Below are positions 1 through 7,936 of a DNA stretch of 60,823 bases, one piece after another. Within the stretch, counting starts at the first letter, position 1. Each line of letters opens with the position of its first letter. Position numbers and translations under genes: made by a program. The notes beneath the pieces were generated by a model, which saw only the letters and a program-made list of their open reading frames with translations, made no database searches and was not told the origin of the DNA. The DNA comes from an uncultured Clostridia bacterium. GTDB lineage: Bacteria; Bacillota; Clostridia; Lachnospirales; Anaerotignaceae. The stretch is taken from NCBI GenBank assembly GCA_902477755.1, contig CABSIK010000012.1, positions 1-60,823 on the forward strand. The letters run 5' to 3'.

Positions 1-356
1 ATGTTGGTACAGAACTGATGGTTTATGTAGACGGTGACATCAGCTTGTTCCTGGGCTATGAAAAAGTAGAATTCCTGGCACCCGTATATGTAGGTGACTT
101 TATGGAATATCATGGCTGGATTGAAAAAGTTGGCAACCAGTCCTATACATGCAGATTTGAAGCATGGAAAGTAGCAACACAGCTGGATAGAACAGACGCT
201 GATCTTTCTGGCGTAGCAACACCTGAAACAGCAGCAACAGCATGTGAACCTCCTATCCTGTGCGGCAGAGGTATCGGCAGCCTGTATATTGCGAAAAAAG
301 ATCAGAGAGGTCCTCAGGAATCTTCTTTCAAAGACAGAAAACATCCTGGCGAATAA
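1..356 (+). CDS. acl: Beta-alanyl-CoA (3-aminoacyl-CoA) ammonia-lyase, 5'-truncated by window edge
   Basis: The open frame runs in from the left edge (frame from base 3, reading VGTELMVYVDGD), so the true start lies outside the window. The visible 118 residues are the C-terminal part of a small hotdog-fold acyl-CoA lyase. The stretches FLAPVYVGDFMEYHGWIEKV and GPQESSF near the end are what I remember from the Clostridium propionicum beta-alanyl-CoA:ammonia lyase. 3-Aminobutyryl-CoA ammonia-lyase (Kal) of lysine fermentation is the close alternative. These enzymes remove ammonia from a 3-aminoacyl-CoA to give the enoyl-CoA in fermentation of beta-alanine or lysine. A GC-rich hairpin follows, so this is probably the last gene of its operon. 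Family certain; exact substrate not. Confidence 0.8.
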   Translation, partial: VGTELMVYVDGDISLFLGYEKVEFLAPVYVGDFMEYHGWIEKVGNQSYTCRFEAWKVATQLDRTDADLSGVATPETAATACEPPILCGRGIGSLYIAKKDQRGPQESSFKDRKHPGE

Positions 357-408
357 ACTGTCTGTGAAAAGATTTCTGATGTAAAATTCATTGCTTTAGC
401 CAAGGAAG

Positions 409-437
409 GCGGACGAATTTCATTTCGTCCGCTTTCT
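409..437 (+). terminator. Intrinsic terminator after the ammonia-lyase gene
   Basis: A 9-bp perfect stem, GCGGACGAA (409-417) with TTCGTCCGC (424-432), has a 6-nt loop and is followed by TTTCTTT. Confidence 0.8.
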
Positions 438-473
438 TTGAGAATATGATATGGCGGAAAGGAGTGGGGGAAT

Positions 474-797
474 ATGGATGGCAGTAAAGAAATACAGGAA
501 AAACTTATAGAGAAAATCAGACAGATTGTGGTAGATGAAAAATTCAAATTGGATGCGTTTTATCTCTGTGGCGCAGCATCCAGCCTGCCAAACCAGAAAT
601 TGCAGAAAGCATGTGAGAAATATTTGGAAATGGCAGACAAGAAGCAGAAAGATGCAGAAGTGATCAATGGTTTGATTACGGAATTGGAAAATGCCGTGGC
701 GGCAAAATCCAAAGTGACAGTGGTGGGGGATCTTGTGAATAACAAAGCAGATATTCAAGAGGTTTTTGATCACAGAGAATATCTTTGGAAAGTATAA
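474..797 (+). CDS. Small hypothetical protein, 107 aa
   Basis: A hydrophilic, largely helical 107-residue protein with no signal peptide or membrane segment. The N-terminal two thirds is Lys/Glu-rich amphipathic helix, and a VTVVGDLVNN segment follows. The start is supported by GAAAGGAGTGGGGG ending a few bases upstream. It lies between a terminator and a repeat element, so it looks monocistronic. I do not recognise a family, and nothing around it suggests a role. Confidence 0.6.
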   Translation: MDGSKEIQEKLIEKIRQIVVDEKFKLDAFYLCGAASSLPNQKLQKACEKYLEMADKKQKDAEVINGLITELENAVAAKSKVTVVGDLVNNKADIQEVFDHREYLWKV

Positions 798-883
798 CTG
801 AATGTGCCTGCAAAAGGGGCGTCCTTTATGAACGGCAAATGCAGTAAAGTCACGGGGAAATATAAAAAAGAAAGTGAGAATTA

Positions 884-1060
884 GGGGCATCTTCATAAGA
901 AAACAAAGAAAGCCAAAATCCTTATCATCATAAAGGATTCCGGCTTTCATATGATAGTGGGATTTTATTTGGCATGTTTTCTTCTGAAGACAGCCGTTGC
1001 AATTCCCCTTAAGAAATCAAGGAAGCGAAAATCAATGTTTTCTTAAGGGCAAGTTGCTTT
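884..1060 (-). repeat. Full-length copy 1 of the ~177-bp two-hairpin intergenic element
   Basis: Read on the minus strand it matches the elements at 47064-47240 and 57447-57622. On the plus strand it runs from GGGGCATCTTCATAAG through hairpin B (AAAGCC...AATCCTT paired with AAGGATT...GGCTTT, about 906-947), a spacer with GTTTTCTTCTGAAGACAGCC, and hairpin A (CCCTTAAGAA paired with TTCTTAAGGG, about 1006-1049), ending in GTTGCTTT. It lies wholly between genes. The rest of the gap, 1061-1339, shows nothing I can name. Confidence 0.75.
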
Positions 1061-1339
1061 TTCTCACTGTCTTTTTTTGTATGTCTGAAAACCATACGTT
1101 AGATGCGTGGTTCAAGAGAGCCTGCTGGTGATAAGTCTAAGTGATCATGGGAGATGTTTACCCGTTTACAGGCAGCAAGTAAAGGTTTTTATGCAGTTGA
1201 CAGGCTGATATTATATGCTCTACGCATTACGCAGAGAACATAGTGCCATGCCAGACAGAGAAAAAGCGGCGGATAGTTTTTGGGAAAAGTAGGGCGAGTG
1301 ATCGTATTTTATGATGTGAAAATGGTTTTGGGAAGAGTA

Positions 1340-1368
1340 TTGTCCTTTTTAATGTGATGCGGTATAAT
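1340..1368 (+). promoter_or_regulatory. Sigma-A-type promoter of the two-component operon
   Basis: TTGTCC (1340-1345), a 17-bp spacer and a perfect TATAAT (1363-1368). It would give a leader of about 130 nt before the response regulator gene. Confidence 0.65.
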
Positions 1369-1386
1369 AGCTTGTAAAAATGCGCT

Positions 1387-1421
1387 GGATCATAACAAAA
1401 AAGGCAATGATCCGCCTTTTC
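1387..1421 (+). promoter_or_regulatory. Two mutually exclusive hairpins in the leader (possible attenuator)
   Basis: GGATCAT (1387-1393) can pair with ATGATCC (1407-1413). AAAAGGC (1399-1405) can pair with GCCTTTT (1414-1420). The two stems interleave with no linker, so they cannot form together. The second resembles a weak terminator, though its T tract is short. Confidence 0.35.
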
Positions 1422-1507
1422 AATATTGGAATGTGGTATCAAATAACCATAAAAAAAGGCGTATTATACCATTTTTCCATTATTTTATTTGGTTCGGAGG
1501 AAAGATT

Positions 1508-2221
1508 ATGATTTCAATTGCGGTTTGTGATGATTGTAATGAAGAAAGAGAAGATTTGAAGTCTAGGCTTTTTTCCATTCAAAACAACGAATTGGAATGG
1601 GAGTTTCGGCTTGCTTTATATGAGTCGGGAGAAGCGCTTCTTTATGATTTGGAAGAAGAAAAAGCTTGCTTTGATTTGATTTTCCTTGATATTTATATGA
1701 ATGGCATTGATGGGATGCAAACGGCAAAAAAAATCAGAAAAAATTATAAAGATATTCCATTGGTATTTTTGACTTGTTCGGCAGATTTTGCTGTGGAAAG
1801 TTATGATGTGGATGCAACGGGATATTTGCTCAAACCGGTTTCCGAAGAAAAACTGAAAACAGTGTTAAACAAAGTGTTTTCCAGCCGCGTGAGAAAAAGA
1901 ATCTGTATTCAATCTCAACGACAAAAAAAGTATTTATATTTGGATGAAATCATGTATATAGAAAGCCGTGGTCATAACTTATATATCCATACTTCAGATC
2001 AAAGCGTTTTTCCGTGCAGAGAAAAATTGAATTCTTTTGAAGCGATATTGGATGAATGTTTTTTGAGATGTCATCAAAGCTTTTTTGTCAATATGGATTA
2101 CATTGCCGATGTGAAAGAAGATTTTGTTTTAACCAATGGGGTCAAAATTCCCATTCGTGTTCGCCAGCATAAGCAGATCACCGAAACTTATTATCGGTTT
2201 TTTGTCAAAAATAGATCTTAG
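1508..2221 (+). CDS. LytTR-family response regulator (AgrA/VirR type)
   Basis: A 237-aa cytoplasmic transcription regulator. Residues 1-120 are a receiver domain with the acidic pocket (CDD, residues 7-9), the likely phospho-acceptor Asp61 (LIFLDIYMNGIDG) and the conserved Lys in YLLKPV. Residues about 140-237 are a LytTR DNA-binding domain (IMYIESRGHNLYIHT; FLRCHQSFFVNMDYI). I chose ATG 1508 because TCGGAGGAAA precedes it; the frame is open upstream to 1433 but without a ribosome site. It forms a pair with the histidine kinase 27 bp downstream. Targets are unknown; the SLH protein immediately downstream is a plausible one, by position only. Confidence 0.9.
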   Translation: MISIAVCDDCNEEREDLKSRLFSIQNNELEWEFRLALYESGEALLYDLEEEKACFDLIFLDIYMNGIDGMQTAKKIRKNYKDIPLVFLTCSADFAVESYDVDATGYLLKPVSEEKLKTVLNKVFSSRVRKRICIQSQRQKKYLYLDEIMYIESRGHNLYIHTSDQSVFPCREKLNSFEAILDECFLRCHQSFFVNMDYIADVKEDFVLTNGVKIPIRVRQHKQITETYYRFFVKNRS

Positions 2222-2248
2222 AATGAAAAAAAGGAAAGGAAGATTGGG

Positions 2249-3529
2249 GTGAATGAGTACAATGTGATTGGGACTGGATTGGTTCTCTTTGGCCATTTTA
2301 CATGGTGTTTGAATCTGTATGACAATAGATTGGATAAACACTTATTCAAAGGTCTCTATCTTATTGCCAGCGTATTGACCACATTCCTTTGTATTTATTT
2401 AGGGTTGAACTATAGTGGTAATTTCGATAAGATGGTAACGCTGCTTTTTTTTGTGGCATTTGTCAGTTTCAGCGTTAGCTTCTTTTTGTTTTCCAAAGGA
2501 TTCTTTTTAAAGAAGCTGTTTTTATTTTTTACATACGACATTTTTTTCTGCATTATTCATAACTTGTCTTATTTGATTACTTCCTGTTTCATCTCGCCGA
2601 CGGAGAATCTGTTCTACTTGGTAGGAATCATTATACGAACGGTGCTGCATTTTGGTACGTTGATCTTTTATGTGTGTTGGATGAAAAAGAGGATTTTAAA
2701 AATCCATATTTATGACAAAAAACAGTGGCTTCCCTTGTGTGTGGTCAGTGCTTTGTTTTTTTGCCTGCATAGTTTCTGGATGGCCATTGGAACCAATGTA
2801 TGGAGTTATCATTTTTATGACAAGGTTATTTTTCTTTTGCTTTTTGTAGTGACCGTTGGTTTGTATGTGATTATCATTTTTACCATCAATTATATGAACA
2901 AATATGCAGAAGCAAGCCAAGTGGAAATGCACAGCAAGTTTTTGTTGGATCAGATCAAAAATTATGAAAGATCCGAAGAAAAGAATCGTCGTTTTCGACA
3001 CGATGTACGACATCATATGCTGCACTTGGCCAATCTTATTGACGCCAAAGATCCAAAAGCGGCATTGGATTATATTGAGGAATATGATAAAGCGGTTTTG
3101 AGCTTTTCGCAAAAAAGATATTGTCAAGATGCTGTCATCAACAATATTCTTTCGTCTTATGGCGCGCGGTTTCAGGAAAACAAGATTGCTTTTTCCGTCA
3201 AATGTCCTATGGATGAGGAGTTGAAGATGAAAGACATTGACCTGGTTTCTCTGTTGGGGAACCTTTTGGAAAATGCGTTCAATGCCTCTGTAAAATCCAC
3301 CCAGAAAGAGAAAAAAGTTGGGCTTTATTTGGCAAAACAAAATCAGAAATTTATGATTGTTTGTGAAAACACCTGTGATGAGGTATTGGAATTGACCGAT
3401 GGAATCCCGCAAAAAAAGGGAATTGGTATTTTGAGTATTTTGCATGTATGCGAAATTTATCACGGCCAAGTCAGTTATCAGGTGGAAAATGGAATTTGCT
3501 CGGTTTGTATTGTTCTTTCCTTGCTGTAA
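2249..3529 (+). CDS. Sensor histidine kinase, GHKL/AgrC type
   Basis: A 426-aa membrane sensor. Residues about 1-215 hold some six or seven hydrophobic segments and no large extracellular domain, as in AgrC-like peptide sensors. A dimerisation/phospho-acceptor helix follows (RRFRHDVRHHMLHL, probable phospho-His near 251). The GHKL ATPase domain comes next, with N-box LLGNLLENAFNAS and G-box KGIGILSI. The start is GTG 2249, preceded by AAGGAAAGGAAG; no later ATG keeps the first membrane helix. It partners the LytTR regulator upstream. No AgrD-like peptide gene was seen nearby, so the signal is unknown. Confidence 0.88.
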   Translation: MNEYNVIGTGLVLFGHFTWCLNLYDNRLDKHLFKGLYLIASVLTTFLCIYLGLNYSGNFDKMVTLLFFVAFVSFSVSFFLFSKGFFLKKLFLFFTYDIFFCIIHNLSYLITSCFISPTENLFYLVGIIIRTVLHFGTLIFYVCWMKKRILKIHIYDKKQWLPLCVVSALFFCLHSFWMAIGTNVWSYHFYDKVIFLLLFVVTVGLYVIIIFTINYMNKYAEASQVEMHSKFLLDQIKNYERSEEKNRRFRHDVRHHMLHLANLIDAKDPKAALDYIEEYDKAVLSFSQKRYCQDAVINNILSSYGARFQENKIAFSVKCPMDEELKMKDIDLVSLLGNLLENAFNASVKSTQKEKKVGLYLAKQNQKFMIVCENTCDEVLELTDGIPQKKGIGILSILHVCEIYHGQVSYQVENGICSVCIVLSLL

Positions 3530-3570
3530 GCAGTTCCTTTTATTTTTCATTTTTCAGTTTTATGAAATGA

Positions 3571-3603
3571 ACGGATAGGATGATTTTCCTATCCGTTTTT
3601 TTA
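3571..3603 (+). terminator. Intrinsic terminator after the two-component operon
   Basis: A perfect 10-bp stem, ACGGATAGGA (3571-3580) with TCCTATCCGT (3587-3596), is followed by a run of seven T. Confidence 0.9.
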
Positions 3604-3720
3604 TTTGATGAAAATGCACTTAAAATAGACGATTTTGACAATTTGGTGGATTTTTGCCTTTTTTGGTATAAGATAATGAAAGCAAGAACATGGTTCAGAA
3701 AGCAACAAGGAGGAATTTGC

Positions 3721-6700
3721 ATGATGAAGAAGTTGCTGAGTACAATGTTGATCTTTGTGATGAGCCTATCCCTGTTTCCTGTCCAAGGTTGGGCGGAAGA
3801 AGTGGATAGGGGGAAAATAGAATTTACCAATGCTATTATCTAGGAAACATCTGAGCAGATGGAGCTAGGGCGAAGCTTAGACTCCGAAGAGCCAAATCAG
3901 CTGCAAGGGGAACAAGAAAAAGACTCAAAAGAGCCGCAGCAGATGCAATTGGCGCCACAGAAGGACAGCATGGAAACGCTGCAAGAGCCTGCAAACAGCA
4001 CGTTGCTCCTTTCTGGTCAACAACCATTGGCCCAAAGTTATGGCATCTGGGTCAATGGGGTGGAACTGACCACAGAAAATGCGGAAAATCCTATGGATGG
4101 GGTTTCTTATGATGCGGAAACCAATACATTGACATTGCAGGGGGCTTATCTGACTGAATGCTACACAGGAGATCGTTACCATAGTGCTGTTATCTATGCA
4201 AAAGGAGATATTTGCATAGATCTGGTGGGGGAAAATGAGATTTATGCTTTTAAAATAAACGGCAGCACTTTTGTCGATGGGATTTACGCAGAAGGCGTAG
4301 TGACCATTGAAGGGAATGGATCTTTGGATGTAAGCGTAACTGGTGTGCAGACTACGGGGGAATATGGCTATGGCTGCGGGATTGCGACATTTTTTGTGGA
4401 AGATGAGGCTGGTGTCATCATCAATAGTGGGGAAGTGACTCTCTCTGGCGATGGAACTACTGATGGATACGGCATTTATATCGATACCAGTCATGGTGGA
4501 ACTTTGCCCCCACGCTATATTCAAATCAACGGCGGTACTGTCACATTAAAAGGTACATCGGCAGCTACATTAATGGCGCCGGATTTCAGTGAATACGAAG
4601 GAGGTGTGGTAACTGCGGCGCTTGATGTGGATGGTACAGATACACAAGATTATGTAGAAGAGAATGTATGGTTATATAAATATTTGAAAATTGGTGCGTT
4701 GGAATACGACGAGGATGGTTTTGCCGAAGGCAATCATTATCAGCCGCCTATGTTAAACGACAATGGGACAGCGAACGACCCGACGGATGATTGGTACGAA
4801 ATCAAAAACGCCGGCAATCTCTTTTGGTTTTCCAAATATTTGGCTGATGACGAAAACCACATTGGGGCAAACGCGAAGCTGGTACAAGATATTGTGATAC
4901 CAAAAGGGCGAATTTTTGACCCCATTTCCGCTGGAACGTATCATAGCGGTTTTGGTGGGACATTTGATGGTCAAAACCATACCATCAGCGGTGTAGTGAT
5001 TCAGCCGCAGGTTGGGTTTGCTTCCACCGGGTTTTTTACCATGGTGACAGAAAAAGGAGTTGTGAAAAATGTGGGTGTTATCAATGCACAAATTTATAGC
5101 AGCACTTCTACTATAGGCACCATCTGCGGTAAAAACAAAGGCACCATCGAAAACTGCTATGCAGTCAATACAACCATAAATGGCGGAATGGAGATGATTG
5201 GCGGTATCAGCGGAGAAAATGTGGGGACTATCCAACAGTGCTACAATGCTTCTAACATCACCGCATCGGGATACAACAGCGGCGGTATCAGCGGAAAAAA
5301 TGAAGGCACCATCGTCAACTGCTATAATACCGGCGACATCAGCGGCAAAAAGTATGTAGGCGGAATTACCAATAATACAAGCCAAACGGCAGAGGTGAAG
5401 ACTTGTTATAATATTGGAATGATTCAAACATCAACGGGCAATGAATCTTGGGGATATGGTATTGCAGGTATGCAAAATGGTGTCAGCACAATCACTGATT
5501 GTTATTACTTGGCAGAATCCGAAAAAGCTGATGGCGGCAAAACACAGGCATCATTCGAAAGCGGTGAAGTAGCCTACTGGCTGAACAAAAACCAAGAAAG
5601 CGACGACTATTTCTGGAGGCAAACTTTGACCGGGAATGATCGGCAGCTTGCGCCTGCCTTTGATGGGGAAAAGGTCTATGTCGGCTATGCCCATTGTTAC
5701 TCCACAGAAATTTCTTATTCCAATGACAGCACCATTTCTATGGAAAAACCGGAGCATCGTTTTACTACCTATAATTTTGATACAGTTTCCCATTGGCAAG
5801 TGTGTGCCAATGAAGGCTGTGCCGAAAGCAACCGAGAGGACTCTTTAGAAGAACATCAGTTTCAGCCTGTATCAGGAAAAAATTATGAAGTCTGTGGTAT
5901 TTGCGGTGCCCAAAAAGAAGTAGAAGGAGATTTCTCCATCAGCGGACAGGTGGTATCAAATAGCAACACCGCCATTTCTGTGTCCTTGGTGCAGGGAAAT
6001 AAGCAAATTTCCAGCCAAACCATAAGCCCGACCATGGTAAATGGGCTGTTTTCGGGCAGTTTTTCCTTTGATCAAATCAAGCCCGGTGTTTATAATATTG
6101 TGGCAAAACAGGACGGTCAGGAAATGACGGTTTTGGTTGTTATTGAGGGAGAAAATGAAACTGTTGCCATTCAAATGCCCGATGGCAGCAAAAATTCTGT
6201 GATCAATAATGAAAACGCAGAAGAATACGCCAGTGTTGTGGGCGGCCTGGATGACATTGCCGAAAAAGAAGAGGTACAGGCGGGAGAAACTGTTACCATC
6301 GAGCTGACGGTAACGAAAGTGGAAGATATGGCCAATGACACTTCGGAAGAAAACCAGCAATGGAAAAAGGAACAGACGGCTATAAAGGAGGCAGTGGGAA
6401 CAGGAAGTTTTGATTTTGTGGACTTTACATTGACAAAAATCACGGAAGGTGAATCGGAAGAAATTGGAGATCAAAATACAGAAGTCTTGGAAATCGTGTT
6501 TCCCTTTGACTTTAGCAGAAAGCAAAATGTGGCACTTCATCGGTATCATGGTGATGGGGTGGAAGGTCTGAATGAACTGGAAACCTTGCCAACAGAAACT
6601 TTGAAGGACGGTACGGTGTATTTGGATAAGCAGCATGGCCTCATTCATGTCTATGCCTGCAAATTTTCCACCTACGCCATCAGCTATACCAAGCAGTCTT

Positions 6701-7596
6701 CTTCTTCCTCTTCCTCTGGAGGTGGAAGCCATAACGTTTCCTGGAGTCCAAGCGTAGAAGAAAGCGAAAACGGCAGCATTTCTTTTGACAGGGAATCGCC
6801 GAAAGAGGGGGATAAAGTGACCATTATCCCCAAACCCGATGAGGGATATGAAACTGGAACAGTGACTGTTTTAGACAAAAATGGAAACGCCATTGCAGTG
6901 GTGGATAATGAAGACGGAACATACACCTTTGTGCAGCCGGAAGGCAAGGTGACCGTTGCGGTGGACTTTGTCAAAACAGCATCCGCTGGTGAAGATTGGA
7001 AATCATTCCCTTGTTTTTTGGATTGCCCCAAAGATGCAACCTGCGTCATGGAACCTTATGTTGATTTGGACAAAAACCAGTGGTACCATGACGGCGTGCA
7101 TTACTGCATTCAAGCAAACATTATGACGGGCATTTCTTCTACGGAATTTTCGCCAAATACCAATATCACCCGTGGCATGATTGCCATGATGCTGTGGAAT
7201 ATGGAGGGAAATCCCAAAGGGGAATACAGAAACTTGTTTACAGATGTTTTGCCTGGGGACTGGTATGAACCGGCCGTTAGCTGGGCCGCAGCAGAGGGCA
7301 TTGTCCATGGCTTTGGCGATGGTACCTTTGGCCCCAATGACCCAATCACTAGGGAGCAGCTGGCAGTGATTCTTTATCAGTATAGTTCATCCTCAGAAAC
7401 AAATTTTGATGAGATGTCGTTTTTGGACGCATCTCAAATAAGCGCATGGGCCAAAACTGCTGTGCAATGGGCTGTACAAAATAATGTCATCAACGGCATG
7501 GGTGATGGTACGGTAAATCCACAAGGAAATACAACACGTGCGCAGGCGGCAACCATGTTTCGAAATAGCTGCTGCGGCGTTTTGCAAACAAAATAA
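3721..7596 (+). pseudogene. SLH-domain, GLUG-repeat surface protein interrupted by an in-frame TAG
   Basis: From ATG 3721 (AAGGAGG at 3707-3713) the frame encodes a signal peptide (LLSTMLIFVMSLSLFPVQGWA) and about 15 more residues, then hits TAG at 3841-3843 (codon 41). The same frame then stays open for 1250 codons to 7596. Downstream parts are a beta-rich region, GLUG-like repeats (about 5080-5420; GGISGENVGTIQQCYN, GGISGKNEGTIVNCYN), a carboxypeptidase-regulatory-like segment, a Ser/Gly linker, a GYETGTV-type bacterial repeat and three SLH domains (about 7060-7590) that would bind the cell wall. One C-to-T change (CAG to TAG) would explain the stop. The next in-frame ATG (3859) has no clear ribosome site and no signal peptide. 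It is either a young pseudogene, a silenced allele, readthrough or a sequence error. Confidence 0.8.
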
Positions 7597-7606
7597 AATG
7601 GGATCA

Positions 7607-7640
7607 ACCGATGGAGGATGTTGTCACCTCCATCGGTTTT
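7607..7640 (+). terminator. Intrinsic terminator after the SLH protein
   Basis: An 11-bp stem, ACCGATGGAGG (7607-7617) with CCTCCATCGGT (7627-7637), is followed by TTTT. Confidence 0.85.
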
Positions 7641-7738
7641 AAAGAAATGTTTGTGCTTTATTGAAAGAGACTAGAAACGAAACAATGGGGATCATCCTTG
7701 ATTTATTATCTTTTCATAATACTTCTTTCTTGATGTTA

Positions 7739-7767
7739 TTGCGCCAAATGAATTTATTTATTATAAT
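7739..7767 (+). promoter_or_regulatory. Probable promoter of the c-di-GMP/pilus block
   Basis: TTGCGC (7739-7744), 17-bp spacer, perfect TATAAT (7762-7767). It gives a leader of about 160 nt before the GGDEF-EAL gene. Confidence 0.5.
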
Positions 7768-7784
7768 TAGAATACAAAGGTAAT

Positions 7785-7850
7785 ACAGACAGGGAGAAGT
7801 TATCTATTTTGATATAAGAAATCAATAGATAAAATCTCCTGTTTGTTTTT
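7785..7850 (+). terminator. Long leader hairpin with T tract (attenuator candidate)
   Basis: CAGGGAGAAGTTATCTATT (about 7790-7808) pairs imperfectly with AATAGATAAAATCTCCTG (7824-7841), and TTTGTTTTT follows. It lies between the promoter at 7739 and the start codon at 7937, so it would end transcription before the gene unless bypassed. I could not fit it to the GEMM c-di-GMP riboswitch consensus. A simple terminator for a short RNA is the alternative. Confidence 0.5.
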
Positions 7851-7936
7851 GTATGAGAATTTGCGATTTTTTTTATTTGAAAAAGATGCAAGGTGGGCGT
7901 ATTCAATCAGAGTAATTACCGAAAAGAGGAAAGTTT

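Noticed and set aside
884..1060. Reading the 177-bp repeats as insertion sequences or a CRISPR array
   Set aside because: There is no transposase frame, no terminal inverted repeats, and copies are dispersed rather than regularly spaced. No CRISPR array or cas gene was seen in the window.
3841..3843. TAG read as pyrrolysine or another amino acid
   Set aside because: TAG ends other genes here normally, no recoding element is visible, and a single C-to-T change is simpler.
7768..7936. A GEMM-type c-di-GMP riboswitch before the GGDEF-EAL gene, or before pilA
   Set aside because: I looked for the conserved GEMM core in both leaders and found no fit. Only the terminator-like hairpin at 7785-7850 remains.
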